IMG/VR virus record: IMGVR_UViG_3300030328_001352
Coordinates: 332 to 23,592 of that record
Source: a virus
Reading direction: 5' to 3' (one strand)
DNA length: 23,261 nt
The translations under genes were made by a program, and so were the position numbers. Positions 1 to 7,664 of this stretch are shown in pieces; positions within the stretch are counted from its first letter, which is position 1; each line of letters begins with the position of its first letter. Under the pieces are notes generated by a model. The model was not told where the DNA came from and ran no database searches. It was given only the letters and a program-made list of their open reading frames with translations.

Positions 1-275
1 CCATATAAAAACTTTATGCGTGTGCTTGATGTAAGGGATGCACGTTCTTTATCTGAATTAATATTATACCATAGCTGCCTATCTGGTTTACCTATTTGTG
101 ACAGCCTTAACTTTTTATCTACAGGCTCTTCGTCGTATAAGAATTTTTTAGTATGTAACTTAACCATCTCTCCAAACTCTTCGACATACTTATCAACTTC
201 TTCTTCAGACATATCAATAGCACAAAGATTAAAGAGATTGTAGATGTCTTCAACTAATGTGTTAATATTTTTCAT
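1..275 (-). CDS. Probable nuclease, N-terminal part (gene runs off the left edge)
   Basis: An open frame runs from ATG at 275 to the window edge (91 codons, no stop), so only the N-terminus is seen. It has an acidic helical start (MKNINTLVEDIYNLF) and near residues 58-72 the segment LRLSQIGKPDRQLWYN. That kind of segment begins the nuclease domain in phage RecB-like PD-(D/E)XK exonucleases that sit next to polA and ssb. The catalytic residues would lie outside the window, so the function is inferred from this segment and from position. It is the last visible gene of the leftward replication module, about 60 bp downstream of ssb and separated from it by a strong terminator (281-318). Confidence 0.6.
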   Translation of the reverse strand, partial: MKNINTLVEDIYNLFNLCAIDMSEEEVDKYVEEFGEMVKLHTKKFLYDEEPVDKKLRLSQIGKPDRQLWYNINSDKERASLTSSTRIKFLY

Positions 276-280
276 GTGAT

Positions 281-318
281 AAAAAAGAGGGGAACAGCCT
301 GATAACTATTCCCCTCTC
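281..318 (-). terminator. Intrinsic terminator after ssb
   Basis: On the - strand a perfect 9-bp stem (AGAGGGGAA with TTCCCCTCT, + positions 286-294 and 309-317), with a 14-nt loop, is followed at once by a run of T (+ strand A281-A286). It lies 17 bp beyond the ssb stop. It should end or attenuate transcription from the strong ssb promoter before the downstream nuclease gene. Confidence 0.85.
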
Positions 319-334
319 TATCTCCTACGTTAAA

Positions 335-796
335 TTAAAATGGAACTGCATCAGTCTCTTGGACGTATCCACCATCTACGGGGGCGAAGTCCTGCTGATT
401 TCCAGCGTACTCAATGAAATCTACAATCTGTATAGCAGCAAGGTCAGCGGATATTCCTGACTTTCCAGCATAGTCCCATTCGTAGGGGATTGCCTTTACA
501 TTAACGGTACTACCGTTAGCAATCTTCTTGTCGTTATTCCAACGATTATTCTGTGAGTCCATTACAATCGGTGCATTACGTTGCGTACCATCTTTGCGGT
601 GAACCTTACGTTTGATAGTTACAAAGTCTCCTCGTTCATCTCCTTTATTAGCAACTTTTAAACCAGACTTCTCAACAACCTCACGGTTGTCATCATTAAT
701 CTCTACTTGTATTGACCATACTGGATCGAACTTGGTGTTCGGCTCAGTGATGGAAGCATAGTGGCACTTACCAGTAATGTAAACGGGATCATTCAT
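335..796 (-). CDS. ssb: Single-stranded DNA-binding protein
   Basis: A 153-aa protein, the usual size for phage ssDNA-binding proteins of the T7 gp2.5 / OB-fold type. The central part (residues about 5-130) is beta-rich and basic, with several Trp/Tyr/Phe residues suited to stacking on bases (VWSIQVEI, RWNNDKK, YEWDYAG). The C-terminus ends in ETDAVPF, which resembles the SSB C-terminal tip (acidic residues then Pro-Phe) that recruits replication and repair partners. Position next to polA fits. The Shine-Dalgarno site AAAGGAGAAAT lies before the ATG. The gene has its own strong promoter (886-915), an operator-like palindrome and a hairpin-rich leader, and it ends at an intrinsic terminator, so it can be transcribed separately from the rest of the module. 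The exact family is not proven from sequence alone. Confidence 0.75.
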   Translation of the reverse strand: MNDPVYITGKCHYASITEPNTKFDPVWSIQVEINDDNREVVEKSGLKVANKGDERGDFVTIKRKVHRKDGTQRNAPIVMDSQNNRWNNDKKIANGSTVNVKAIPYEWDYAGKSGISADLAAIQIVDFIEYAGNQQDFAPVDGGYVQETDAVPF

Positions 797-883
797 ATTC
801 TATTTCTCCTTTAAAATCCGCACCATTGCGGCACTGTGTGGGATCATTCCCAAGTTTTCGTTGTCTACTACTAACAACAAAAC
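797..883 (-). promoter_or_regulatory. Structured 5' leader of ssb
   Basis: Three hairpins lie between the promoter and the ssb ribosome site. The first has arms 854-864 and 874-883 (10 bp with one bulged base). The second has TGGGA 839-843 with TCCCA 848-852 and a 4-nt loop. The third has CCGCA 818-822 with TGCGG 827-831 and a 4-nt loop. The third ends about 5 nt before the AAAGGAG site. This density suggests mRNA protection or translational control. T4 gp32 represses its own translation through leader structure, which is a precedent only. Confidence 0.55.
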
Positions 884-885
884 GA

Positions 886-915
886 ATTATAGCACAGGTA
901 ATGTGCTAGTGTCAA
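886..915 (-). promoter_or_regulatory. Consensus sigma-70 promoter of ssb with internal palindrome
   Basis: On the - strand there is a perfect -35 TTGACA (910-915), an 18-bp spacer and a perfect -10 TATAAT (886-891) preceded by TGC (extended -10). An inverted repeat TAGCAC-7 nt-GTGCTA (890-908) fills the spacer, placed where a bound repressor would block polymerase. The predicted start of RNA is near 879. The promoter begins 6 bp after the polA stop. Confidence 0.85.
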
Positions 916-920
916 GTACT

Positions 921-2552
921 TTAATGTGTTTCTGCCCAATTATTTCCAACTTTATAATCAGAGTCAAGCTCACACCTAAAGTTAAATGTTTTCTGTGTAT
1001 GGTACATAGCATCTTTAGTAATCTGTGTAAAGCGTTTAACATCAGGCTTGGCTACCTCAAACTGATACTCATCGTGTACTGAGGCTACAAGCCTAGCATC
1101 AAGCCCAGTCTTACGTATCCTATTGTTCATCTCTACAAGCCACTGCTTACACACAATAGCACCAGCACCCTGCAACAGTGTGTTTAGTGCAGCATGTTCT
1201 GATCTAATGTGTAGTCTTCTACCATCAAGACCTGGAATACTACCAGACTGTGCAGCCTCCTGTACATTAGAACGTAGCTTCTTGAGGGCTGGCATGTTCT
1301 TTAAAAATTTCCATATAAGCTTTTGTCCATCATGAGCAGAACCACCAACAACTTTACCAATCTTGGCTGGACCTGCACCATAAAGAAAAGCATAGATAAA
1401 AGTCTTTGCTTGATCTCTGGTCTTCAGCCCTGCTGCTTGTTGGTTGGCAGTGTGTACATCACCAGTAAGAACCTCTTGTGTAAAAGCAGCGTCATTCATG
1501 TAATGTGCAAGACATCTAAGCTCAAGACCAGAGGCATCAGTACCTACAAGATTGTGTGTCTCTGGATTAGATACTGTCCACAGGCGACGACATTCTTTAC
1601 CGTAGGGACTATACACGGCTGGTACTTGTGCCATGTTAGGACTGTTATGTGCCATGCGTCCAGTGATTGTGCGTAGAGTAAGAACCCTGCCACGTACACG
1701 TAGGTCTTCATCGCACTCCTGTATCCATGACTTGAGAAGACCAGTTCTTTTTTGAAGAAGAAAGTAGCGACTAAACATCTGTGCCTCTGGCATGTTTATT
1801 TTAGCTAAGATTTCCTCACTAACAATGACGTTACCTTTCTCTGTCAATCTTTGTGGTTTCCATCCACGATCCATCAGACGTTCAGCTATTTGCTTACGAC
1901 TTGCTATATTGAATGGTATCTCTTTTGTCTTGGTCTTTAGTTCTATAATCGTAGGTTCAAACTCTTTCTCAGCATCGCTCTCTAACTGGTGTTGTTCGTC
2001 TTCAAGTTGGGCTAGAAGTATCTGTGCCTCTTTAAGATCAAAAGCAAAACCATTACGTTGCTGCTTGTCTAATATAATTCTAATGTTACGCTCAAGATTA
2101 TAACAGGCATCAGAGAAACCTTTGCTTTCTTCTTCTAGTTTCTGTGCTACCTTATGGGTAAGGTCAACGTCTCGCTTACAGTACTCTAACATCTCAGGTG
2201 TGTAGTACTCAAAGTCATGGTAGTCTATCTTTGGAAATCCAAAGCGTTCTCCCCATGACTGTAGTGAGTGACCGCCATCACGTACAGGATTGAATAGCTG
2301 TGACTCAATAAGAGTGTCACGTACCTGTGCAGGTGCAATAGCAGAGCCTGTCAGCCTGTTAAGAATGGGAGCATCAAAGCTAATACCATTGTGCATAATG
2401 AACTTTGATATACGCTTTGACCACTCACCAAACTCTTTACATTGATCACCAATCCACTGACGCATCTCTCCTGTTTGATAGTGTTTAGCTACGATGCAAT
2501 GTATGATGCTTGCATCTAAGTCATCAGTCTCAATGTCTACAATTGCTTCCAT
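921..2552 (-). CDS. DNA polymerase, family A (with 3'-5' exonuclease)
   Basis: The replicative polymerase, 543 aa, a little shorter than T7 gp5. Exonuclease domain: motif I D6-x-E8, motif II HNGISFD around 54-60, motif III Y124-xxx-D128. Polymerase domain: TGRMAHNSPNMAQVP 297-311, motif A TDASGLELR with catalytic D339, motif B (O helix) R379-xxx-K383-xxx-Y387-xxx-Y391, and motif C HDE 493-495. All key residues are present, so both activities are probably intact. The residue matching E. coli Pol I Phe762 is Tyr387; Tyr or Phe there is reported to go with fast, virulent-type phages, while Leu goes with temperate ones. It lies just downstream of a PD-(D/E)XK gene (10-bp gap) and before ssb. No strong Shine-Dalgarno site is seen, so it may be translated by coupling. 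Confidence 0.97.
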   Translation of the reverse strand: MEAIVDIETDDLDASIIHCIVAKHYQTGEMRQWIGDQCKEFGEWSKRISKFIMHNGISFDAPILNRLTGSAIAPAQVRDTLIESQLFNPVRDGGHSLQSWGERFGFPKIDYHDFEYYTPEMLEYCKRDVDLTHKVAQKLEEESKGFSDACYNLERNIRIILDKQQRNGFAFDLKEAQILLAQLEDEQHQLESDAEKEFEPTIIELKTKTKEIPFNIASRKQIAERLMDRGWKPQRLTEKGNVIVSEEILAKINMPEAQMFSRYFLLQKRTGLLKSWIQECDEDLRVRGRVLTLRTITGRMAHNSPNMAQVPAVYSPYGKECRRLWTVSNPETHNLVGTDASGLELRCLAHYMNDAAFTQEVLTGDVHTANQQAAGLKTRDQAKTFIYAFLYGAGPAKIGKVVGGSAHDGQKLIWKFLKNMPALKKLRSNVQEAAQSGSIPGLDGRRLHIRSEHAALNTLLQGAGAIVCKQWLVEMNNRIRKTGLDARLVASVHDEYQFEVAKPDVKRFTQITKDAMYHTQKTFNFRCELDSDYKVGNNWAETH

Positions 2553-2562
2553 AATATTTCTT

Positions 2563-3039
2563 TCAAATATTTTCTTTTCTTAATTGATCTTGTTTTAATC
2601 CATAACCATCACCATGACCTAAATTTACTATATTTTTAGGATTTATAAGCTCATCTTTAGTTGCCCATCCTCTGATAGTAAACTTAGGATAGTCTGTGGT
2701 TACTAAAACAAAAGCATCTATATCTTTATAAGATGTGTTTATTTTTGCAAGTAACATACCTGTTTTATATTTTGTAGTTTTAACATCTATATTAATACCT
2801 GAGTGACTTACTAAATCAACTCCACCCTGCCTAGCATATATAGTTAAATCTGGATAAACATTTAACCACCTAGCTGTAGCAAGCTCACCTCCTAATCCTA
2901 GAAGATCAGTTTCTTTATTACTTTGCGGTCCAATCTTTCCATTACTAACTCCTGATGTACGTGCTACATTGTAGCGCATCTCTGAACCTTCTGTACAAAG
3001 TTTTTGTTCCAGATCAGTTAATGTATATTCATACATCAT
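2563..3039 (-). CDS. PD-(D/E)XK nuclease-like protein
   Basis: A 158-aa protein with the residue order of a PD-(D/E)XK nuclease core: E52 in GGELATARWL, D75 in QGGVDLV, and D85-V-K87 in NIDVKTTKY. The following strand (AFVLVTTDY) and a late Trp also fit. The likely role is an endonuclease or exonuclease in phage recombination or host DNA breakdown, comparable in place (not in family) to T7 gp3. The ATG overlaps the stop of the upstream gene (ATGA), so translation is coupled. Family assignment rests on motif spacing only. Confidence 0.6.
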   Translation of the reverse strand: MMYEYTLTDLEQKLCTEGSEMRYNVARTSGVSNGKIGPQSNKETDLLGLGGELATARWLNVYPDLTIYARQGGVDLVSHSGINIDVKTTKYKTGMLLAKINTSYKDIDAFVLVTTDYPKFTIRGWATKDELINPKNIVNLGHGDGYGLKQDQLRKENI

Positions 3040-3503
3040 ATTTCTATGTCCACTATATATCCATCTTTAGTTTGAAGGTGAAAGAACCTCTCACCTTTTT
3101 GAATGTTACGATTAGATACTTCTTTAACTTCAGAGTTAAGAACAGAATCCCCATCAAAGAACCATGCTTGTTTACAGTCTTCTCTGAAGACAACAAATGT
3201 TAGTAGATCATTATAATTATCTTTCTTCCATTTGTCAAGAAGTCTTTTCTTTCTGTATGGTATACGTATATCTTTCCATGATCTAGGCCAGTCACCTTTC
3301 CAAGAATATTTTATCTCCACCTCATAGAAGTGTCGTGGTAGATCAGGATTTATACTACATGTAATATCAAAATAAGTATCTTCTTTCATATTAATATCTG
3401 TTGAGTTTGTATTTTTCTCAAGCCATTTAATCATAACCTCTTTGGCTTTCTTGTCAGCAACATCATAGAGAGCCTTGTCAAATTTCTTTTTAACTGTTTG
3501 CAT
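3036..3503 (-). CDS. Second PD-(D/E)XK nuclease-like protein
   Basis: A 155-aa protein from the ATG at 3503, which overlaps the upstream stop (TAATG) and has AAAGAG about 9 nt before it. A start 45 nt further upstream is open but would lie deep in the previous gene. Candidate catalytic residues are D46 (TYFDITCS) and E63-I-K65 (YEVEIKYSW), followed by a basic patch (RKKRLLDKWKKD). The pattern matches restriction-endonuclease-like folds, with less certainty than for its neighbour. It shares ATGA-type overlaps on both sides and so belongs to a tightly coupled cluster with the next and previous genes. Confidence 0.5.
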   Translation of the reverse strand: MQTVKKKFDKALYDVADKKAKEVMIKWLEKNTNSTDINMKEDTYFDITCSINPDLPRHFYEVEIKYSWKGDWPRSWKDIRIPYRKKRLLDKWKKDNYNDLLTFVVFREDCKQAWFFDGDSVLNSEVKEVSNRNIQKGERFFHLQTKDGYIVDIEI

Positions 3504-3958
3504 TACATTATCTCTTTCTTGTAGCCTTGTGATTTTAACTGTATCCACTTATTAACATATTGTTTAATTTCGTTTTTAGGTTTTAATGTCCTACCCTCTC
3601 CCTGACATATTGCACACCATCCTCCTGATTCAAATTCTCCATCACCATCACACATAGAACAGTCTTTATATAGTGTACAATTGCTGTAAGTGGTGCTTCC
3701 AGATGGTAAATCTGGAACCTCTCTAAGCCCACGATTCCAGTGTTCCACAGCGTCCCACATCCATGATTTAATATGATCATGAGGCAACCAATAACCAGGA
3801 ATAGGACTACCGTACTCATCAACACCAGCATTGTATTCTTTATAATAATCATCATCATCAAAAATCCAATTAAATCCTTGGTGATAACAAGCTGTTCGCA
3901 TATCTGACCAACTAAAAATAAAATCTACTTGTTCTTTTGTTACCTTTATCTTAGACAT
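3503..3958 (-). CDS. Protein with DnaJ-type zinc motif
   Basis: A 151-aa protein. Residues 100-107 and 115-122 are two CxxCxGxG units (CSMCDGDG and CAICQGEG), the zinc-binding signature of the DnaJ central domain. There is no J domain (no HPD). The N-terminal 95 residues are acidic and rich in Trp and Tyr. It lies between two nuclease-like genes close to polA. As I recall, the polymerase of the SAR116 phage HMO-2011 carries a partial DnaJ central domain; here the motif is on a separate protein. A role in nuclease or replisome assembly is inference. Its stop overlaps the next start (TAATG). Confidence 0.6.
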   Translation of the reverse strand: MSKIKVTKEQVDFIFSWSDMRTACYHQGFNWIFDDDDYYKEYNAGVDEYGSPIPGYWLPHDHIKSWMWDAVEHWNRGLREVPDLPSGSTTYSNCTLYKDCSMCDGDGEFESGGWCAICQGEGRTLKPKNEIKQYVNKWIQLKSQGYKKEIM

Positions 3959-4254
3959 TAATTTTCTCCTACATCGCTATAGAATATTTTTATTTTTGGA
4001 TAGTTATTTTTTTCAAGATTGTTGTTTAATTCTTTTTGTTTAGAAGAAAGGATTCTGTGAATTTTAGAACCATCACTACGTTTTGCCAATGATTTACATT
4101 CTATAAATTGAACATCACCTTCCATATTCATAGCTATAAAATCTACTGGTCCTTGATTTGTCTCATCAAAAATATAATATCCTTTTGATACAAAATATTC
4201 CATAGCTTTTAGCTTTGCTTGTAAACCAATCCTATGTTTGACGACACTACTCAT
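3958..4254 (-). CDS. Small PD-(D/E)XK nuclease (Holliday resolvase-like)
   Basis: A small (98-aa) protein with a compact core: a helix (GLQAKLKAMEYFVSKGYYI), then GPVDFIA with the acidic D, then a strand ending in IECKS (E-x-K). This layout is seen in archaeal Holliday junction resolvase-like and other minimal PD-(D/E)XK enzymes. A plausible role is junction or branch cleavage during replication, as with T7 gp3. Start choice: GGAGG lies directly against an ATG at 4260 but 6 nt from the ATG at 4254, so 4254 is preferred. It overlaps the end of the primase-helicase gene. Confidence 0.6.
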   Translation of the reverse strand: MSSVVKHRIGLQAKLKAMEYFVSKGYYIFDETNQGPVDFIAMNMEGDVQFIECKSLAKRSDGSKIHRILSSKQKELNNNLEKNNYPKIKIFYSDVGEN

Positions 4255-5881
4255 TGTCATCCTCCATGAATGGGTTGTCTACCTGTGTCATACGACCAGT
4301 GTCACGGTCATAGTGTAGGTAACATGATACACCTGTCTCACCAGTGTATCTGTTCTTGAGTATACGTACCGTGGTAGTGTTAGCTTCTACGTCATCCTCT
4401 GCTTGTTGGTTACGCTCCAGTCCAATGACTGCATCAGATAGGTGTGCGATAGATGCAGAGCCACGTAGGTGCGAGAGTGATACCTCACGGCCATCCTCAT
4501 GACCACGATCACCCCCAGGTCTACGTAGATGGCTAACAAGTAGCAAGCCTATGTTAGTCTCCTCAACCAGTGATCGTAGCTTGGTCATTAGTATGTCAAT
4601 AGACTTACGCTCATCGCCGTTGTCCTCTTGACCTGATACAAGGATAGATAAGTGATCAAGGATAACCCACTTACAGTCAAGTGCCTTTGCCATGTAGCGT
4701 ACACGATCCAGTATCTCATCGTTCTCAATGCTACCAAAGTGATCGAAGGCAAAGAACCTGCCGCTACCAAGCGTAGCATCTTGCCATACCTTGAGTTGCT
4801 CTGGTGTATACTGCTCACGTATCTCTTTGATGTACAGCCTAGCGTTAGCCTCAACACTCATGATATTGAAGGCAGTATTCTTTGTGCTTTCTTCAAGAGC
4901 AAGAACACCAATGTTAGCTTCTGTATTCTGCATGATATGATGCATAAGCTCACGCATGATACTGGACTTACCCATACCTGCACCAGAGGTGAACGTCACA
5001 AGCTCACCAGTACGCATACCGTAGGTCTTCTCATTCATCTTAGGCCAGGGATAGTGACAAGTCTCGTTGATCTTCTCGTCGTATAGAGAAGAGCCAAGGT
5101 CAGCTAGGTTTATAATACCTGCTGGTGTGTAGGTACGTGCGTTCCACCATGACTGTACAAACTTCTCACGCTGTCCTGTCTTGAGATACTCATTAGCATC
5201 CTTGAGATCAAGGCTCACGATCTTACACTTGTTAGGTTCAAACAACTGTGCGACCTGTTGCTCTGCTAGTTTACCTTGCTCGTCGTTGTCAAAGCATACA
5301 ACCACGGTATCAAACTTATTGAGGTAGTCAAAGGATTGCTTGCAGTTCTTGAGGGCAGATGCTGCACCGTTCTTGATAGATACAACAGGCCACTTGGAAC
5401 CAAGCAACTCGTATGCACTCATAGCATCAAGCTCACCCTCACATACTGTTATGTACTTACCACCTTGATTGAATACATTCTGTCCAAACAAACCAGCCTG
5501 AGATAGCTGACCCTCTGACCAGAACTCTTTGTCACTGGTACGCCGATACTTACATGCAACCTGACCACCATCCTTATCATAATATTTATATTGATGTTCA
5601 GTAATCATGGAGCCAGATTTAGCTACCATAACATTATACTTTTTACATGTTTCTTGTGTAATTTTTCGGTCGTCTATTGCTGATATAGTATAATTAGTTT
5701 TAGGGTTACGGTTAATAGGTACTACCTGTTCTGTTTGCATATCTTGGTTCGCTCCTACAGTTATGTGACAACTAAAACAATACGTATGACCATCATCATA
5801 GAGGCTGTTGGCATCGCTTGATCCACAGTTCTCACAGGCCATATGTTTTATGAACTTACTATCAGTAAAATGTTGATTCAT
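4247..5881 (-). CDS. Primase-helicase (T7 gp4-like)
   Basis: A 544-aa bifunctional replication enzyme, close to T7 gp4 in length. In order: a zinc-binding domain with C16, C19, C35 and C38; a TOPRIM primase fold with E148 (VCEGELDA) and D198-N-D200 (VCFDND); and a RecA-like hexameric helicase with Walker A SGAGMGKSS (299-307), a catalytic-Glu strand LALEES (328-332), Walker B VILDH with D409, motif H3 LLVSHLR (448-453) and motif H4 HEDGREVSLSHLRGS (461-475). All key residues are present. The ribosome site AAGGAAGGGG precedes the ATG. It should unwind the fork and prime for the family A polymerase encoded 1.7 kb downstream. Confidence 0.96.
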   Translation of the reverse strand: MNQHFTDSKFIKHMACENCGSSDANSLYDDGHTYCFSCHITVGANQDMQTEQVVPINRNPKTNYTISAIDDRKITQETCKKYNVMVAKSGSMITEHQYKYYDKDGGQVACKYRRTSDKEFWSEGQLSQAGLFGQNVFNQGGKYITVCEGELDAMSAYELLGSKWPVVSIKNGAASALKNCKQSFDYLNKFDTVVVCFDNDEQGKLAEQQVAQLFEPNKCKIVSLDLKDANEYLKTGQREKFVQSWWNARTYTPAGIINLADLGSSLYDEKINETCHYPWPKMNEKTYGMRTGELVTFTSGAGMGKSSIMRELMHHIMQNTEANIGVLALEESTKNTAFNIMSVEANARLYIKEIREQYTPEQLKVWQDATLGSGRFFAFDHFGSIENDEILDRVRYMAKALDCKWVILDHLSILVSGQEDNGDERKSIDILMTKLRSLVEETNIGLLLVSHLRRPGGDRGHEDGREVSLSHLRGSASIAHLSDAVIGLERNQQAEDDVEANTTTVRILKNRYTGETGVSCYLHYDRDTGRMTQVDNPFMEDDNE

Positions 5882-5901
5882 ATTCGCCCCTTCCTTTATA
5901 C

Positions 5902-6681
5902 CTAAATGGTATGCTGGATTTGTTTAATAGATTTTAATACATGTTCAAAGTCTTTAAGGTGTAATATATTAGGGCCGTCACTTGGTGATCTGTCTGGGTC
6001 TTCATGCACCTCCATAAAAAAGTTTTCTACACCCACTGCTGCGGCGGCACGTAGCATATAGGGGACATACATTCTATTACCACCAGAAGACTGTCCCAAC
6101 CCTCCTGGTTTTTGTACACTATGTGTACCATCAAAAACAATAGGCACACCATGCCCATGTTGATATTCTTTTATCATATAAACTAATCCAGTAAAGTCAA
6201 CTACCAGATTATTATATCCAAAACATGACCCACGTTCTGTGATCATGACATTTTCCATACCTGTCTTTGATAAGATACCTGATACATCCCACGGTGCAAG
6301 GAACTGACCCTTCTTTATATTAACAATCGCACCAGTAATCATTGCTTCTTTTATTAAGTCAGTCTGTCTGCATAAAAAAGCTGGTATCTGTATGATGTCA
6401 GGGGTTTTGCCCCATTTGAATATAGTTTTTATTTGTCGTATATCATGGAAGTCTACACAAGTTTTAACTTTGGCTACTTCAGATACGGTTTGTATAGCAC
6501 TGGTTCCTAATACAAAACCCATGCCACGCTCCCCACTTGCATGTGATCTGTTGGCTTTATCAAAGGATGCCTTGAAATAATAGTCATACCCTAGACCATT
6601 ACATATTTTACTACAGTGTTCCGCTATTCTTACACCCTGATCTATATCTTCAATCTGACAGGGACCAGCTATAATTCTCAT
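5902..6681 (-). CDS. kdsA: 3-deoxy-D-manno-octulosonate 8-phosphate synthase
   Basis: Joins phosphoenolpyruvate and arabinose 5-phosphate to make KDO 8-phosphate, the first committed step to the KDO sugar of the LPS core. The 259-aa protein covers the whole TIM barrel: AGPCQIE (5-11), FKASFDKANRS (37-46), PAFLCRQTDL (100-109), NIKKGQFLAPWD (121-132), ERGSCFGYNNLVVD (149-162), FDGTHSVQ (183-190), PGG-SGG (192-201), FMEVHEDP (222-229), SDGPN (234-238). C8, H187, E224 and D235 match the metal ligands of the metal-dependent (Aquifex-type) class. It begins straight at the first barrel strand, so it lacks the short N-terminal hairpin of bacterial enzymes. Its ATG overlaps the stop of the 56-aa gene before it. 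It is an auxiliary metabolic gene inside the replication operon. Confidence 0.95.
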   Translation of the reverse strand: MRIIAGPCQIEDIDQGVRIAEHCSKICNGLGYDYYFKASFDKANRSHASGERGMGFVLGTSAIQTVSEVAKVKTCVDFHDIRQIKTIFKWGKTPDIIQIPAFLCRQTDLIKEAMITGAIVNIKKGQFLAPWDVSGILSKTGMENVMITERGSCFGYNNLVVDFTGLVYMIKEYQHGHGVPIVFDGTHSVQKPGGLGQSSGGNRMYVPYMLRAAAAVGVENFFMEVHEDPDRSPSDGPNILHLKDFEHVLKSIKQIQHTI

Positions 6682-6848
6682 TGAATATACTCCAAAGTAT
6701 AAACATTATCTTTACCTGTCAAGTGATGCGTTAATTCTTTTCTATTAAGAAGAAAATCTTCTGCTTCTCTTCTTGTTTTAAATGAAGCAATTTCTACATG
6801 ACCTATTTCTTTATGTAGTATTACTCTCCATTTATTTTTTAATTCCAT
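6678..6848 (-). CDS. Small conserved-looking ORF, 56 aa
   Basis: Encodes MELKNKWRVILHKEIGHV followed by a charged helix (FKTRREAEDFLLNRKEL) and a short C-terminal strand ending in VYTLEYIQ. The pattern (strand, helix, strand) suggests a small alpha/beta protein. No function can be assigned. It starts inside the end of the preceding 51-aa gene and its TGA overlaps the kdsA ATG, so it is coupled on both sides, which supports a real gene. Confidence 0.75.
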   Translation of the reverse strand: MELKNKWRVILHKEIGHVEIASFKTRREAEDFLLNRKELTHHLTGKDNVYTLEYIQ

Positions 6849-6994
6849 TTTCGTAACTCCGCATAAGCCGCATCCATGTTTCCTCTATACACTTCTTCCT
6901 TTAACTGTAGCAAGGCTGTAGTCACACCTATTTCTTGACTATCGTATTGTTTTTTAATTCTTTTTTTAATCTCATCAGTTTCTTTAATTTTCAT
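6839..6994 (-). CDS. Small ORF, 51 aa
   Basis: A charged, probably helical protein (MKIKETDEIKKRIKKQYDSQ...LLQLKEEVYRGNMDAAYAELRKWN). Its ATG lies 11 nt inside the end of thyX and its stop overlaps the next gene by 10 nt. Function unknown. Confidence 0.7.
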   Translation of the reverse strand: MKIKETDEIKKRIKKQYDSQEIGVTTALLQLKEEVYRGNMDAAYAELRKWN

Positions 6995-7664
6995 TAGTCA
7001 ATACCTTCCATGATATAGGAAACAGTTCATTCATTTCATTAGAGATAAGCTGTGCTACCTCTCTTGTTTCTTTCTGAGAGTCTTCGCTCATTCTTAGATT
7101 ACATACTCTAGCAAATGCAGATAGTGTACCAGACCAGTACCACTCTGTGTAGAGTGACTGAGGTAGGATCGTCCTTGCTTGCTCTGGACATACACCTTTA
7201 TCTAACATAAGATTATAAGTGTCAGTACAATGTCGTATAGTTTCTCTATATACATAGGATATGGTATCATTTTCTTTTATCACCTGATTAGATGATCCTT
7301 GTTTCTTATCATCAGCCACCTCTCGCCACTCACTGGCTCTCCAAAACTTAGGCGAATCGCTGACATAACGTCTACTAACTTCGTTCCACACCAGACCTAC
7401 CTGATGCTTAACTAACTGTCTTGCTACAAATATAGGGGCTGATATCCTGAACTGTGCAGAGCAGTGACCAAAGGGTGTCCAATGATTATGTTTAGCTAGA
7501 TAGCTAATTAGCTTTTTATCTTTGTCTTTCATATAAGATTTAACTAAGTCAGCATCTTCTCTATCTCGCCAGTAGTTCCAATCACTTTGTTTATTAAAGC
7601 TAACCCTCGCTGAATTAACAACAGTAAGATCCGTACCCATGTGATCTACAAGATCAACCTTCAT
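6984..7664 (-). CDS. thyX: Flavin-dependent thymidylate synthase
   Basis: Makes dTMP from dUMP with FAD, methylene-tetrahydrofolate and NADPH, supplying dTTP for phage DNA. Numbering from the ATG at 7664 (226 aa; GGGAG lies 8 nt upstream, while an ATG at 7694 would overlap the previous gene by 41 nt): LAKHNHWTPFGH (56-67), the signature region KHQ (86-88) then NEVSRRY (94-100), LPQSLYTEWYWSGTL, and NLRMSEDSQKETREVA near the C-terminus. The usual signature is RHR-x7-S; here it is KHQ with one extra residue before the NExSxRY part. The protein is full length and otherwise typical. Confidence 0.93.
   Translation of the reverse strand: MKVDLVDHMGTDLTVVNSARVSFNKQSDWNYWRDREDADLVKSYMKDKDKKLISYLAKHNHWTPFGHCSAQFRISAPIFVARQLVKHQVGLVWNEVSRRYVSDSPKFWRASEWREVADDKKQGSSNQVIKENDTISYVYRETIRHCTDTYNLMLDKGVCPEQARTILPQSLYTEWYWSGTLSAFARVCNLRMSEDSQKETREVAQLISNEMNELFPISWKVLTNEN

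Noticed and set aside
61-75. TGG-TATAAT on the - strand inside the left-edge nuclease gene
   Set aside because: Matches the recurrent -10 word but has no -35 and falls in coding sequence (LWYNIN); not listed as a promoter.
861-2103. Open frames on the + strand across the DNA polymerase gene
   Set aside because: They lie antisense to a clearly coding polymerase, lack ribosome sites and have unnatural composition (Cys/Ser-rich); shadows of the real gene.
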